A DNA stretch of 55,815 bases from Vibrio aestivus (GTDB lineage: Bacteria; Pseudomonadota; Gammaproteobacteria; Enterobacterales; Vibrionaceae), in the NCBI GenBank assembly GCA_003263845.1, contig JYJN01000176.1, positions 1-55,815 on the forward strand. The letters are read 5' to 3'. Below, in pieces: positions 1 through 8,880 of this stretch (its first letter is position 1; each line of letters begins with the position of its first letter). Position numbers and translations under genes: made by a program. The notes beneath the pieces were generated by a model that was not told where the DNA came from, did no database searches, and saw only the letters and a list, made by a program, of their open reading frames with translations.

Positions 1-1726
1 ATAGAGTCAGTTCTACACCTTCGTCTTCGCTTACTTTAACCAACGCTTCCATTGCACGGTATTGCGCCCAACCAGCAGCCATTACACCCGCATCTTTGGC
101 AGAATCTGAGTAACCGATCATGACCATCTGGTGGTTTTGGATGAAACCACGGTATAGGTCGATGCCCATTAGCTGTTTGATAACATCTTCAGCGTTATTT
201 AAATCGTCTAGCGTTTCAAACAGTGGACAAACGTCCATGCGGTAAGGACAGCCTGCTTCTTGAAGAAGTAGGTGTACGGCTAGAACGTCAGAAGCTGTGC
301 GAGCCATAGAAATTACGTAAGCACCGAAAGCTTCACGTGGCTGAGCCGCAACAATCTTACACGTATCGAGAACTTCTTTAACGGCTTCCGATGGCTCCCA
401 ATCGCGTGGAAGAAGCGGGCGCTTTGAAGCGAGTTCGTTGGTTAGGAATGCGACTTTATCCTGTTCGCTCCATTGGTCGTAATCACCAATGCCTAGGTAA
501 CGAGTTAGCTCAGATAGCACATCTGAGTGACGAGTACTCTCTTGGCGGATATCAAGACGAACGAGGTGAACGCCAAATGCTTTGATTCGGCGCAGCGTAT
601 CTAGCAATGAGCCGTCAGCGATGATGCCCATGCCGCACTCATGCAGCGACTGGTAACAAGCGTATAGAGGCTCCCAAAGTTGCTCTACACGTTGAAGAGG
701 TGCTTTAACCGCAAGCTTCTCACCGTGAACCTTCGCATCAAGGATATCTTTGGTTTCGTTAAGTAGACCGCGAAGACCTTTTAGGACCGCTCGGTATGGT
801 TCATGTTCGCCTTCGCCAGCGAGTGCGCGAACTTCATCATTACACTGAGTCATCGACAGTTCGCTAACTAGCTCATTGATGTCATTCAGGTATAAATCTG
901 CGGCTTTCCAGCGAGACAAAAGAAGCACTTCACGGGTGATTTTATGGGTAACGAAAGGGTTACCGTCACGGTCACCGCCCATCCATGATGAGAAGTGGAC
1001 AGGGCGCGCATCGATTGGCAGACCTTCACCTAAGTAACCTTCTAGACGCTCATCCAACTCACGTAGGAAATCCGGTACGGCTTCCCAAAGTGAGTTTTCA
1101 ACAACAGCAAAGCCCCATTTCGCTTCATCAAGCGGTGTAGGACGTTGCTGACGAATCACATCTGAATGCCAACCTTGAGCAATGAGCTGCTCTAGACGGC
1201 GCTCGGTTTTGTGGCGCTCTTTGTAAGATAGGTCGCTAAGCTCCAATTTAGACAGACATTCGTTGATCTTCACCAACTTGTTGATCATGGTGCGACGAGT
1301 GATTTCTGTTGGGTGCGCGGTCAGTACCAGTTCAATGTTTAGGTCGCGAACCGCTTGTGCAGCGTCAAGCTTGCTAATGTTGTTCTGACTTAGTTTTGAG
1401 AAAAGAGAATTAATGGCGTCAGGTTCACAAACGTGCTCTTCACAGTGACGTGAGATTGTGTGGTACTGCTCTGCCATGTTGGTCAGATTTAGAAATTGGT
1501 TAAATGCTCGTGCTACTGGGGTTAGCTGCTCGTTCGGCAGGCTTTTTATTTCTTCTATTAGGCTCTCGCGATCAGCTTGATTACCCGCACGGGCAGATTT
1601 GGAAAGTTTACGGATCGTCTCCACTTTTTCTAAAATAACGTCACCGTGGGCATCTTGAATTGTGTTGCCCAGCAAGCGTCCTAGCATGCTAACGTTACTT
1701 TTTAGTGCAGCGTATTTCTCGTTCAT
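1..1726 (-). CDS. ppc: Phosphoenolpyruvate carboxylase, C-terminal part beyond the window edge
   Basis: Carboxylates phosphoenolpyruvate with bicarbonate to oxaloacetate, refilling the TCA cycle in the cytoplasm. The minus-strand frame is open from the ATG at 1724-1726 to the left edge and gives about 575 residues beginning MNEKYAALKSNV; the family is usually about 880 residues, so roughly the last third lies outside. The catalytic-histidine motif LTAHPTE (about residue 138) and the GGDRDGNP motif (about residue 240) are both visible. I checked the frame near both ends and found it in register, so no break is seen here, unlike many neighbours. It lies just upstream of argE on the same strand, but a hairpin and 238 bases separate them, so it probably has its own promoter. 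Confidence 0.97.
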   Translation of the reverse strand, partial: MNEKYAALKSNVSMLGRLLGNTIQDAHGDVILEKVETIRKLSKSARAGNQADRESLIEEIKSLPNEQLTPVARAFNQFLNLTNMAEQYHTISRHCEEHVCEPDAINSLFSKLSQNNISKLDAAQAVRDLNIELVLTAHPTEITRRTMINKLVKINECLSKLELSDLSYKERHKTERRLEQLIAQGWHSDVIRQQRPTPLDEAKWGFAVVENSLWEAVPDFLRELDERLEGYLGEGLPIDARPVHFSSWMGGDRDGNPFVTHKITREVLLLSRWKAADLYLNDINELVSELSMTQCNDEVRALAGEGEHEPYRAVLKGLRGLLNETKDILDAKVHGEKLAVKAPLQRVEQLWEPLYACYQSLHECGMGIIADGSLLDTLRRIKAFGVHLVRLDIRQESTRHSDVLSELTRYLGIGDYDQWSEQDKVAFLTNELASKRPLLPRDWEPSEAVKEVLDTCKIVAAQPREAFGAYVISMARTASDVLAVHLLLQEAGCPYRMDVCPLFETLDDLNNAEDVIKQLMGIDLYRGFIQNHQMVMIGYSDSAKDAGVMAAGWAQYRAMEALVKVSEDEGVELTL

Positions 1727-1911
1727 TGTCATCCTGCCTTGTAAAAAAATTACATCCAATGTTCCTTGCGAAGTAGACAATCTAGCTAAAAATGTCGCCC
1801 TGAGTCAAATAAAGCACACTAAGTTTGCATTTAGTTTGCAAGTGAATGTTTCGACTGAAATGCAATTATTTGAGTAATGAAAGGTGAAATTTTATTACAA
1901 AACAACGGGCA

Positions 1912-1951
1912 AGTAGCACTCTTCACATATTAACGTTAAATGAGTGCTACT
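1912..1951 (-). terminator. Hairpin after argE
   Basis: A perfect 10-bp inverted repeat (AGTAGCACTC / GAGTGCTACT) with a 20-nt loop lies just past the argE stop. Read on the minus strand, the stem is followed by a moderately T-rich stretch. It is a plausible intrinsic terminator, but the loop is long and the U tract is poor. Confidence 0.5.
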
Positions 1952-1964
1952 AAGGTGTTAGTGC

Positions 1965-3104
1965 TTAGCTAAAACAGTATTGATAGATCGACTGTGACAG
2001 AATGTTTATTGTCGGATCGATAAATTCAAATGCTAAGAACTCATCGGGCTGATGGGCTTGATCAATCGAGCCTGGCCCTAAGACTAGAGTTGGGCATAAC
2101 TGTTGTAGGAACGGCGCTTCAGTACAATAGTTAACTGTTTCAGAAGGTGTTTGACAAATATGCTCCATTCCTTCGATGAAAGGATGATCGTGCTGACACT
2201 CATAGCCAGGGATAGGCTCATGCAACGGCGTTATTTCAATTCTTCCCGGCCATTTGGATTGTACCTCAGCTAGTGCACCTTTTAGCATGTTATCCAATCC
2301 ATCTAAGCTAATTCCGGGTAGCGGTCTAACGTCATAATGAAGTTCACAGCAACCACAAATTCGATTAGCACTGTCACCGCCATGAATATGACCTAGATTA
2401 AGAGTTGGACTTGGAATGGCAAAACCGGGTGATGATACTCCTTCACTAACTTGTCTCTGAGTTTCATGATGGCAAACAGGACTTCGTGCATAATTTCGAT
2501 GGCATTAACGCCGAGTGCCGGATCAGATGAATGTCCAGACTTTCCTGTTACGCGCACCGCATTGGCAACGTGCCCTTTATGACCGCGTATAGGCACAAGA
2601 CTCGTCGGTTCTCCAATAATGCAGTAGTCCGGCTTGATTGGAGCATCTTCAGTAAAATGACGAGCACCCAGCATTGTCGTCTCTTCATCACAAGTTGCCA
2701 ATATATAGAGGGGTTTGGTCTGCTTCGACCAATCGACTTTTTTTTACGGCTTCGATAATAAACGCAAAAAAGCCTTTCATATCGGCTGTACCTAAACCAT
2801 AAAAACGATTGTTATCTTCAGTCAGCGCGTGCGGGTTGTAGTTCCAGCGACCTTCATCAAATGGCACGGTATCACTATGGCCTGCTAGGAGCAGCCCTCC
2901 TGTTCCACTGCCTTTCTTTGCAATCAGGTTATGCTTTCCCTTTTCTACTTCTACAACATCTACCTCAAAACCTAGGTCTTTAAGCCATGTCGCGAGTTTC
3001 TCTATCACCTTTGCGTTGCCTTCGTCCCAGCTAGGGTCGGTTGAGCTGATTGAAGAGGTGGAAATGAGGCCTTGGTAAACCTCAGTAAAACTTGGTAATT
3101 GCAT
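1965..3104 (-). CDS. argE: Acetylornithine deacetylase (two frameshifts)
   Basis: Hydrolyses N2-acetylornithine to ornithine and acetate, the step that makes the arginine pathway linear. It belongs to the M20 metallopeptidase family. The reading frame is in three pieces that together give about 379 residues, the normal length. The N-terminal piece has the metal-site motif LAGHSDTVP and GTADMKG, the middle piece has ATCDEETTMLGAR and GEPTSLVPIRGHKG, and the last covers the C-terminal catalytic domain. Break 1 is in an 8-T run at 2738-2745 (one base too many); break 2 is at the GGG near 2427-2429 (one base too few). Both are in homopolymers, so sequencing error is more likely than a pseudogene. 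It is divergent from argC, with ArgR-type boxes between them. Confidence 0.93.
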
Positions 3105-3149
3105 ATTATCTTTCTCTCCACTATTGACAGAGGTCCGTTAAGAGGGTAA

Positions 3150-3188
3150 AACACATATTAAATCATTTTTATTGAATAAAAAATCACA
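3150..3188. promoter_or_regulatory. Tandem ARG boxes between argE and argC
   Basis: Compared with the ArgR consensus TNTGAATWWWWATTCANW, the 18-mer at 3171-3188 (ATTGAATAAAAAATCACA) matches at 16 of 18 positions. A weaker copy at 3150-3167 matches at about 12 and lies exactly 3 bp upstream, the spacing expected for two ArgR boxes bound by one hexamer. Its position suggests arginine-dependent repression of both argE and argC, as in the divergent argECBH operator of E. coli. Function is inferred from the match. Confidence 0.7.
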
Positions 3189-3260
3189 ATATAGTTAAAA
3201 AATAAAATTAATAGTCATTATCGACTTTGTGATTTTTACTTTTTAGAACCGAGTTATTGG

Positions 3261-4289
3261 ATGGATTCGATGTCAAACGTTGAGATGCTAAAAACAACAA
3301 TCATTGGCGCAAGCGGCTACACAGGTGCTGAGCTTGCTCTTATGGTGCAGAAACACCCTAAATTAACACTGTCAGGCTTATATGTTTCTGCCAATAGTGT
3401 TGACGCGGGCAAGGGCATTGGCCAGCTACATGGTAAGTTGGCGGGCGTCATTGATATGCCAGTTCAGCCTTTAACGGATGTGGCTAAAGTTGCGCAAGAG
3501 AGCGACGTGATTTTCCTCGCGACAGCGCATGAGGTAAGTCATGATTTAGCACCAACTTTTCTAGAAAATGATTGTCAGGTATTTGATTTGTCTGGTGCTT
3601 TCCGTGTAAAAGGTGAAGGCTTTTATCAAAAATTTTACGGGTTCGAACATCAACACGCAGGTTGGCTAGACCAAGCGGCTTACGGCTTAGCAGAGTGGAA
3701 CGCGGAAGCAATTAAACAAGCGCAGTTGGTTGCTGTAGCTGGTTGTTATACCACTGCAGCTCAGCTTTCGATTAGACCATTGATTGAAGATGGCTTGATG
3801 GATACGAACCAATGGCCAGTTGTCAACGCAACCAGCGGTGTGTCTGGTGCAGGTCGCAAGGCAAGTATGGTGAACAGCTTTTGTGAAGTCAGCCTGCAGG
3901 CATACGGTGTGTTCAATCATCGTCATCAACCAGAGATTGTTTCGCACCTTGGGCAAGATGTTATCTTCACCCCACACTTAGGCAACTTTAAGCGTGGCAT
4001 CCTATCCACTACAACAATGAAGCTAGCAAGTGGTGTGACGGAAGAGCAAGTGCAAGCTGCATTTGAAAAGGCGTACTCAACTAAACCAGCGGTTCGTTTG
4101 ACAGGTGATGACCTACCAAGAATTCAAAATGTAGAGCATACGCCTTTCTGTGATATTTCGTGGAAGGTACAAGGTGAGCACATCATCGTGATAGCGGCGA
4201 TTGATAACCTATTGAAAGGTGCATCGAGTCAAGCGATGCAGTGTTTGAACATTCACTACGGGTTCGACGAGCTAACTAGCTTGCTTTAA
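3261..4289 (+). CDS. argC: N-acetyl-gamma-glutamyl-phosphate reductase
   Basis: Reduces N-acetylglutamyl phosphate to the semialdehyde with NADPH, the third step of arginine synthesis. The nucleotide-binding motif IIGASGYTGAEL is near the N-terminus and the active-site cysteine is in AGCYTTAAQ at about residue 162. The length (342 residues from the first ATG) fits the family. Three in-frame ATGs lie close together (3261, 3270, 3285). A weak GAG Shine-Dalgarno precedes 3261, whereas homology favours 3285 (MLKTTIIGASG), so the start is uncertain. One oddity is that the usual Pro after GCY is Thr. argB follows, and argCBG look co-transcribed. Confidence 0.96.
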   Translation: MDSMSNVEMLKTTIIGASGYTGAELALMVQKHPKLTLSGLYVSANSVDAGKGIGQLHGKLAGVIDMPVQPLTDVAKVAQESDVIFLATAHEVSHDLAPTFLENDCQVFDLSGAFRVKGEGFYQKFYGFEHQHAGWLDQAAYGLAEWNAEAIKQAQLVAVAGCYTTAAQLSIRPLIEDGLMDTNQWPVVNATSGVSGAGRKASMVNSFCEVSLQAYGVFNHRHQPEIVSHLGQDVIFTPHLGNFKRGILSTTTMKLASGVTEEQVQAAFEKAYSTKPAVRLTGDDLPRIQNVEHTPFCDISWKVQGEHIIVIAAIDNLLKGASSQAMQCLNIHYGFDELTSLL

Positions 4290-4331
4290 GTGGCCACACT
4301 TTCCACCGATAACAGCCAAGAGGTAGTCATT

Positions 4332-5126
4332 ATGACGGAACAAAGCAGTACTCCATTAGTGGTTAAGTTAGGCGGTGCAGCGTTGTCTTGCACAGATACT
4401 TTGAGCCAACTATTTAGTGCCATTGCAACTTATCAGCAGCAAGCGCAACGTGAAATCGTGATTGTTCATGGCGGTGGCTACTTAGTCGATGAATTGATGG
4501 CAAAGTTACAGCTAGAGACGGTTAAGAAGAACGGTTTACGTGTTACGCCATACGACCAAATTGGTTTCATTGCCGGTGCATTGGCAGGCACGGCGAACAA
4601 GTTACTACAAGGTCAAGCGATTAAAGATGGCCTGAATGCAGTTGGCCTAAGTCTTGCGGATGGCGGTCTATGCCAAGTTACTGAACTGGATCCTGAACTG
4701 GGCGCTGTAGGCAACGCTACTCCAGGTAACTCTGCTGTACTACAAGCGATTCTTAAGTCTGGTGCACTGCCAATCATCAGTTCAATTGGTTTAACCAATG
4801 AAGGCCAATTGATGAACGTCAATGCCGACCAAGCAGCCGTTGCGGTAGCCGGTGCGCTAGATGCTGAATTGGTACTGCTTTCAGATGTAAGTGGTGTACT
4901 CGATGGTAAAGGTCACTTGATCCCTAGCTTAGATGAAGCGAAAGCGAATGAGCTGATTGAAGCCAAAGTGATTACCGACGGCATGATTGTCAAAGTTCAA
5001 GCAGCTCTTGAAGCGGCTAATGATTTAGGTCGCCCGATTGAAGTGGCTACATGGCGTTACCCAGAAAAATTAACAGCGCTGTTTGCTGGCCAAAGTATCG
5101 GTACACAGTTTTTACCCAAGGAATAG
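4332..5126 (+). CDS. argB: Acetylglutamate kinase
   Basis: Phosphorylates N-acetylglutamate with ATP, the second step of arginine synthesis. It is an amino-acid kinase fold protein of 264 residues, close to the family norm of about 258. It shows the phosphate-binding KLGGAAL near the N-terminus, VHGGGYLVDELM (about residue 47), and LLSDVSGVLDGKG in the C-terminal half. I chose the ATG at 4332 because AAGAGG sits about 8 bases upstream; a longer frame opens at a GTG at 4290, right after the argC stop, but adds non-conserved residues. The 3' end is odd: ACCCAAGGAATAG, which contains the stop, is repeated directly 15 bases later (5114-5126 and 5129-5141). Confidence 0.96.
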   Translation: MTEQSSTPLVVKLGGAALSCTDTLSQLFSAIATYQQQAQREIVIVHGGGYLVDELMAKLQLETVKKNGLRVTPYDQIGFIAGALAGTANKLLQGQAIKDGLNAVGLSLADGGLCQVTELDPELGAVGNATPGNSAVLQAILKSGALPIISSIGLTNEGQLMNVNADQAAVAVAGALDAELVLLSDVSGVLDGKGHLIPSLDEAKANELIEAKVITDGMIVKVQAALEAANDLGRPIEVATWRYPEKLTALFAGQSIGTQFLPKE

Positions 5127-5179
5127 CAACCCAAGGAATAGTTACCTAAGGTTGATTAACCGAACCCAAATGAATTTTT

Positions 5180-5200
5180 TGCTTACCCGACAGGTAAGCA
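5180..5200 (+). other. Hairpin in the argB-argG gap
   Basis: A perfect 8-bp stem (TGCTTACC / GGTAAGCA) with a 5-nt loop lies in the 159-nt argB-argG gap. No U run follows it, so it is unlikely to be a terminator; it could be an mRNA processing or stability element. A second, longer-range inverted repeat (CTAAGGTT at 5146-5153 with AACCTTAG at 5236-5243) encloses it. Confidence 0.4.
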
Positions 5201-5285
5201 GAGTAAAGAAAATCTTTAAGTTGTTTTATAAAGGAAACCTTAGCACTGACCGCCAAGCGCAGCGCAAGGAAGTTGGAGAAAGAAA

Positions 5286-6506
5286 ATGAGTAAAGTTCAA
5301 GTAAGTAAAGTAGTTGTCGCATATTCTGGCGGTCTGGATACCTCTGTGATTATCCCGTGGCTAAAAGAGAATTACGACTGTGAAGTTGTGGCATTCGTGG
5401 CCGATGTAGGTCAAGGCGCTGAAGAGTTAGAAGGCATCGAAGAGAAAGCGAAAGCATCAGGTGCATCTGAGTGTTACATCGCAGACCTTAAAGAAGAGAT
5501 GGTTGCAGACTACATCTACCCAACGTTGAAAACGGGCGCTTACTATGAAGGTAAATACCTGCTAGGTACGTCAATGGCTCGTCCTATTATTGCTAAAGCG
5601 CAAGTAGAAGTAGCACGTAAAGTCGGTGCAGATGCACTGTGTCACGGTTGTACAGGTAAAGGTAACGATCAAGTTCGTTTCGAAGGCGCATTCGCAGCGC
5701 TTGCCCCAGATCTACACGTTATCGCACCTTGGCGTGAGTGGGATCTAGTGAGCCGTGAAGAGTGTCTAGACTACCTTGCGGAGCGCAACATCCCTTGTAC
5801 TGCATCTCTGACTAAAATCTACTCTCGTGATGCAAACGCTTGGCACATCTCAACAGAAGGCGGTGTTCTAGAAGATACATGGAATGCGCCAAATGACGAT
5901 TGCTGGGCTTGGACAGTGGATCCAGAGCAAGCGCCAAACGAAGCAGAATACGTAACGCTTAAAGTAGAGAAAGGCGCGGTAGTTGCTGTGGATGGTGAAG
6001 CAATGACACCTTACAACGCACTCGTTTACCTAAACGAGAAAGGCGTGAAGCACGGTGTAGGTCGTATCGACATCGTTGAGAACCGTCTTGTAGGTATGAA
6101 GTCTCGCGGCTGTTACGAAACTCCGGGTGGTACGATCATCATGGAAGCGTTGCGTGCAGTAGAGCAGTTAGTTCTAGATAAAACAGCGTTTGAGTTCCGT
6201 GAAGAGCTAGGCGTGAAAGCTTCTCACCTTGTATACGATGGTCGTTGGTTCACGCCACTATGTAAATCTATCTTGGCAGCATCTGAAGAGTTAGCACAAG
6301 ATGTGAACGGCGAAGTCGTTGTTAAGCTATACAAAGGCCACGCGATTGTGACGCAGAAGCGTTCAGACAACAGCCTATACAGCGAAGAGTTTGCAACCTT
6401 TGGTGAAGATGAAGTTTATGACCAAAGCCACGCTGAAGGTTTTATCCGTCTTTACTCTCTATCAAGCCGTATTCGCGCGTTGAACGAGATGAAAAAAGAG
6501 AAGTAA
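5286..6506 (+). CDS. argG: Argininosuccinate synthase
   Basis: Joins citrulline and aspartate using ATP to form argininosuccinate, the penultimate step of arginine synthesis. The 406-residue frame matches the shorter (type 1) ArgG family. The ATP-binding P-loop-like motif VAYSGGLDTSV is at residues 9-19, followed by conserved stretches such as HGCTGKGNDQVRFE and SREECLDYLAER. The ATG at 5286 is preceded by GGAGAAAGAAA, a good ribosome binding site. It lies downstream of argCB and is followed by a strong terminator, so the argCBG transcript probably ends here. Confidence 0.98.
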   Translation: MSKVQVSKVVVAYSGGLDTSVIIPWLKENYDCEVVAFVADVGQGAEELEGIEEKAKASGASECYIADLKEEMVADYIYPTLKTGAYYEGKYLLGTSMARPIIAKAQVEVARKVGADALCHGCTGKGNDQVRFEGAFAALAPDLHVIAPWREWDLVSREECLDYLAERNIPCTASLTKIYSRDANAWHISTEGGVLEDTWNAPNDDCWAWTVDPEQAPNEAEYVTLKVEKGAVVAVDGEAMTPYNALVYLNEKGVKHGVGRIDIVENRLVGMKSRGCYETPGGTIIMEALRAVEQLVLDKTAFEFREELGVKASHLVYDGRWFTPLCKSILAASEELAQDVNGEVVVKLYKGHAIVTQKRSDNSLYSEEFATFGEDEVYDQSHAEGFIRLYSLSSRIRALNEMKKEK

Positions 6507-6551
6507 TCTCGATTTCGAAAACCGACTAGGTATCTCTCGTCATAAAAATCT

Positions 6552-6583
6552 AAAAGCCAGAGCATTCGTGTTCTGGCTTTTTT
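6552..6583 (+). terminator. Rho-independent terminator after argG
   Basis: Perfect 10-bp stem AAAAGCCAGA / TCTGGCTTTT with a 10-nt loop and a trailing T run. It separates argCBG from argH, implying that argH has its own promoter. Confidence 0.88.
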
Positions 6584-6610
6584 CATAAAAATCGCACCAA
6601 AGTGCTCTCT

Positions 6611-6649
6611 TGTGAATATTTATGTAAAATAAATGAATTAATACTTTAT
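6611..6649. promoter_or_regulatory. Tandem ARG boxes upstream of argH
   Basis: Two 18-bp matches to the ArgR consensus lie at 6611-6628 (TGTGAATATTTATGTAAA, 16 of 18) and 6632-6649 (AATGAATTAATACTTTAT, about 14 of 18), separated by exactly 3 bp, the canonical arrangement of an ArgR operator. They fall in the 308-bp argG-argH gap, after the argG terminator. Independent ArgR control of argH is inferred. The rest of the gap is AT-rich with no gene. Confidence 0.78.
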
Positions 6650-6814
6650 TTTTGGTTCGTTTTGCCGTAAGTTTGAATCATACAAAATGAGGCAACGGAT
6701 TTAATCCGATTTCATCACATCCTAAAGCGCGAATTAGTTATCTTAATAAATAATCTAAATTACATTAGCAGCTAAATTCAAGGGTGTGAACACTGAGCAG
6801 TTAGGAGAGACGCA

Positions 6815-8689
6815 ATGGCATTATGGGGCGGAAGATTTACCCAAGCAGCAGACACGAGGTTCAAAGATTTCAACGATTCACTTCGCTTTGATTACCGATT
6901 GGCTGAGCAAGACATTGTTGGTTCAATTGCTTGGTCGAAAGCACTGCAGTCTGTGGACGTACTGACAGAAGAAGAGCAGCAAAAACTTGAGCTAGCGCTA
7001 AATGAGTTAAAGCTTGAGGTGATGGAAGATCCTCATCAAATTCTACGTTCAGATGCTGAAGATATTCACTCATGGGTGGAGCAGCAACTGATTGGTAAAG
7101 TCGGTGACCTAGGTAAAAAGCTCCACACTGGCCGTTCGAGAAACGATCAGGTGGCGACCGACCTAAAATTATGGTGTCGTCAACAGGGTCAACAGCTTCT
7201 GATTGCGCTTGATAAACTGCAATCACAAATGGTTGATGTGGCTAAAGAGCATCAAGGCACTGTGCTTCCTGGTTACACTCACTTGCAGCGTGCTCAGCCA
7301 GTGACGTTTGCCCACTGGTGTTTAGCTTATGTTGAAATGTTCGAGCGTGACTACTCACGTTTAAGCGATGCCATTAAGCGTTTAGATACGTGTCCTTTGG
7401 GTTCTGGTGCACTTGCGGGTACCGCATACCCAATGGATCGTGAACAGCTTGCGCATAACCTAGGTTTTAGAAGAGCGACAAGAAACTCGCTTGATTCGGT
7501 CTCGGATCGCGACCACGTGATGGAGCTGATGTCGATTGCTTCTATCTCTATGTTGCATCTATCGCGTTTAGCGGAAGATATGATCTTCTATAACTCGGGT
7601 GAGTCTAACTTTATTGAACTTGCGGATACCGTAACATCAGGCTCTTCTCTTATGCCTCAGAAGAAGAACCCAGATGCGCTAGAGCTTATCCGTGGCAAAA
7701 CTGGCCGCGTATACGGCTCTCTTGCAGGCATGATGATGACAGTAAAAGCACTGCCGCTTGCCTACAACAAAGATATGCAGGAAGACAAAGAAGGTCTGTT
7801 TGATGCGTTAGATACATGGAACGACTGTATGGAAATGGCGGCGCTTTGTTTCGATGGCATTAAAGTCAACGGTGAGCGTACACTGGAAGCGGCTAAGCAA
7901 GGTTATGCAAACTCGACTGAGCTAGCTGACTACTTAGTGGCGAAAGGCATCCCATTCCGTGAGGCTCACCATATTGTCGGCGTTGCCGTTGTCGCTGCGA
8001 TAGCGAAAGGCTGCGCATTAGAAGAGTTGTCGATTGCAGAGCTCAAAGAGTTCTCTGAAACCATCGAAGAAGATGTCTACGACATCCTAACCATTGAGTC
8101 TTGTCTTGAGAAACGTAGTGCTTTGGGTGGAGTATCGCCTAAACAGGTCGCTTACGCTGTTGAACAAGCAAACCAGCGCCTTGCACAACGTGATACATCA
8201 ACTGTGAAAGTACGTGCCGCACGTCTAACCGATGTTGAAGCACTGGAAGGCATGGTGACTTACTGGGCGAACATGGGTGAGAACTTACCTCGTTCCCGTA
8301 ATGAGATAGTTCGTGATATTGGTTCATTTGCTGTTGCTGAACATCATGGTGAAGTGACGGGTTGTGCATCGCTGTATGTGTACGATTCAGGCTTGGCTGA
8401 AATTCGCTCTCTTGGCATAGAGGCGGGTTGGCAGGGTCAAGGTCAAGGCTCGGCGATTGTTCAGCACCTTGTCGAGAAAGCACGCCAAATGGCGATCAAG
8501 AAGGTGTTTGTATTAACGCGTACTCCAGAGTTCTTTATGAAGCATGCCTTCATTCCAACATCGAAAACGCTATTGCCAGAGAAAGTGTTGAAAGACTGTG
8601 ACCAATGCCCTCGTCAGCATGCATGTGATGAAGTGGCTTTGGAGGTAAACTTGGCAGAGCAAGTGATTGCTAAGGTGAATGTTGCTTAA
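6815..8689 (+). CDS. argH: Argininosuccinate lyase fused to an N-acetylglutamate synthase (GNAT) domain
   Basis: The first ~460 residues are argininosuccinate lyase, which splits argininosuccinate into arginine and fumarate. The signature GSSLMPQKKNPDALE with its flexible catalytic serine loop is near residue 280, with HTGRSRNDQVATDL and TVLPGYTHLQRAQP upstream. From about residue 465 a GNAT acetyltransferase domain follows, with the acetyl-CoA loop GWQGQGQGSAI, ending in a Cys-rich DCDQCPRQHACDE tail. Total length is 624 residues against about 457 for stand-alone ArgH. This ArgH(A) fusion is described in Moritella and Vibrio, where the extra domain supplies N-acetylglutamate synthase, the first step. 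One protein thus carries the first and last steps. The ATG follows GGAGAGACGCA. It probably has its own ArgR-controlled promoter. Confidence 0.97.
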   Translation: MALWGGRFTQAADTRFKDFNDSLRFDYRLAEQDIVGSIAWSKALQSVDVLTEEEQQKLELALNELKLEVMEDPHQILRSDAEDIHSWVEQQLIGKVGDLGKKLHTGRSRNDQVATDLKLWCRQQGQQLLIALDKLQSQMVDVAKEHQGTVLPGYTHLQRAQPVTFAHWCLAYVEMFERDYSRLSDAIKRLDTCPLGSGALAGTAYPMDREQLAHNLGFRRATRNSLDSVSDRDHVMELMSIASISMLHLSRLAEDMIFYNSGESNFIELADTVTSGSSLMPQKKNPDALELIRGKTGRVYGSLAGMMMTVKALPLAYNKDMQEDKEGLFDALDTWNDCMEMAALCFDGIKVNGERTLEAAKQGYANSTELADYLVAKGIPFREAHHIVGVAVVAAIAKGCALEELSIAELKEFSETIEEDVYDILTIESCLEKRSALGGVSPKQVAYAVEQANQRLAQRDTSTVKVRAARLTDVEALEGMVTYWANMGENLPRSRNEIVRDIGSFAVAEHHGEVTGCASLYVYDSGLAEIRSLGIEAGWQGQGQGSAIVQHLVEKARQMAIKKVFVLTRTPEFFMKHAFIPTSKTLLPEKVLKDCDQCPRQHACDEVALEVNLAEQVIAKVNVA

Positions 8690-8830
8690 TGTGCCATTTT
8701 AACTGTCTGATAAATAATGAATTTATTTTTATTGAAAAAAAGATCAATAAAGATCATTAAATTTTGGAACTATTGAGAAAAAGCTCGGTCTATTAAAGTA
8801 CCACTGCTTTTTCTTAGAAGAATCTAAGAA

Positions 8831-8866
8831 GGCCCCGAAACCGAAATTGGTTGCGGGGCTTTTTTC
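8831..8866 (+). terminator. Terminator after argH
   Basis: GCCCCG / CGGGGC stem with extra pairing inside (AACCGAAATTGGTT) followed by six or more T. A second hairpin (TTCTTAGA-AGAA-TCTAAGAA, 8811-8830) sits directly before it. Confidence 0.85.
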
Positions 8867-8880
8867 TTTTTGGAGCGGGC

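Noticed and set aside
1662..1877. 71-residue plus-strand frame across the ppc start
   Set aside because: Antisense to ppc start and promoter; no supporting signals.
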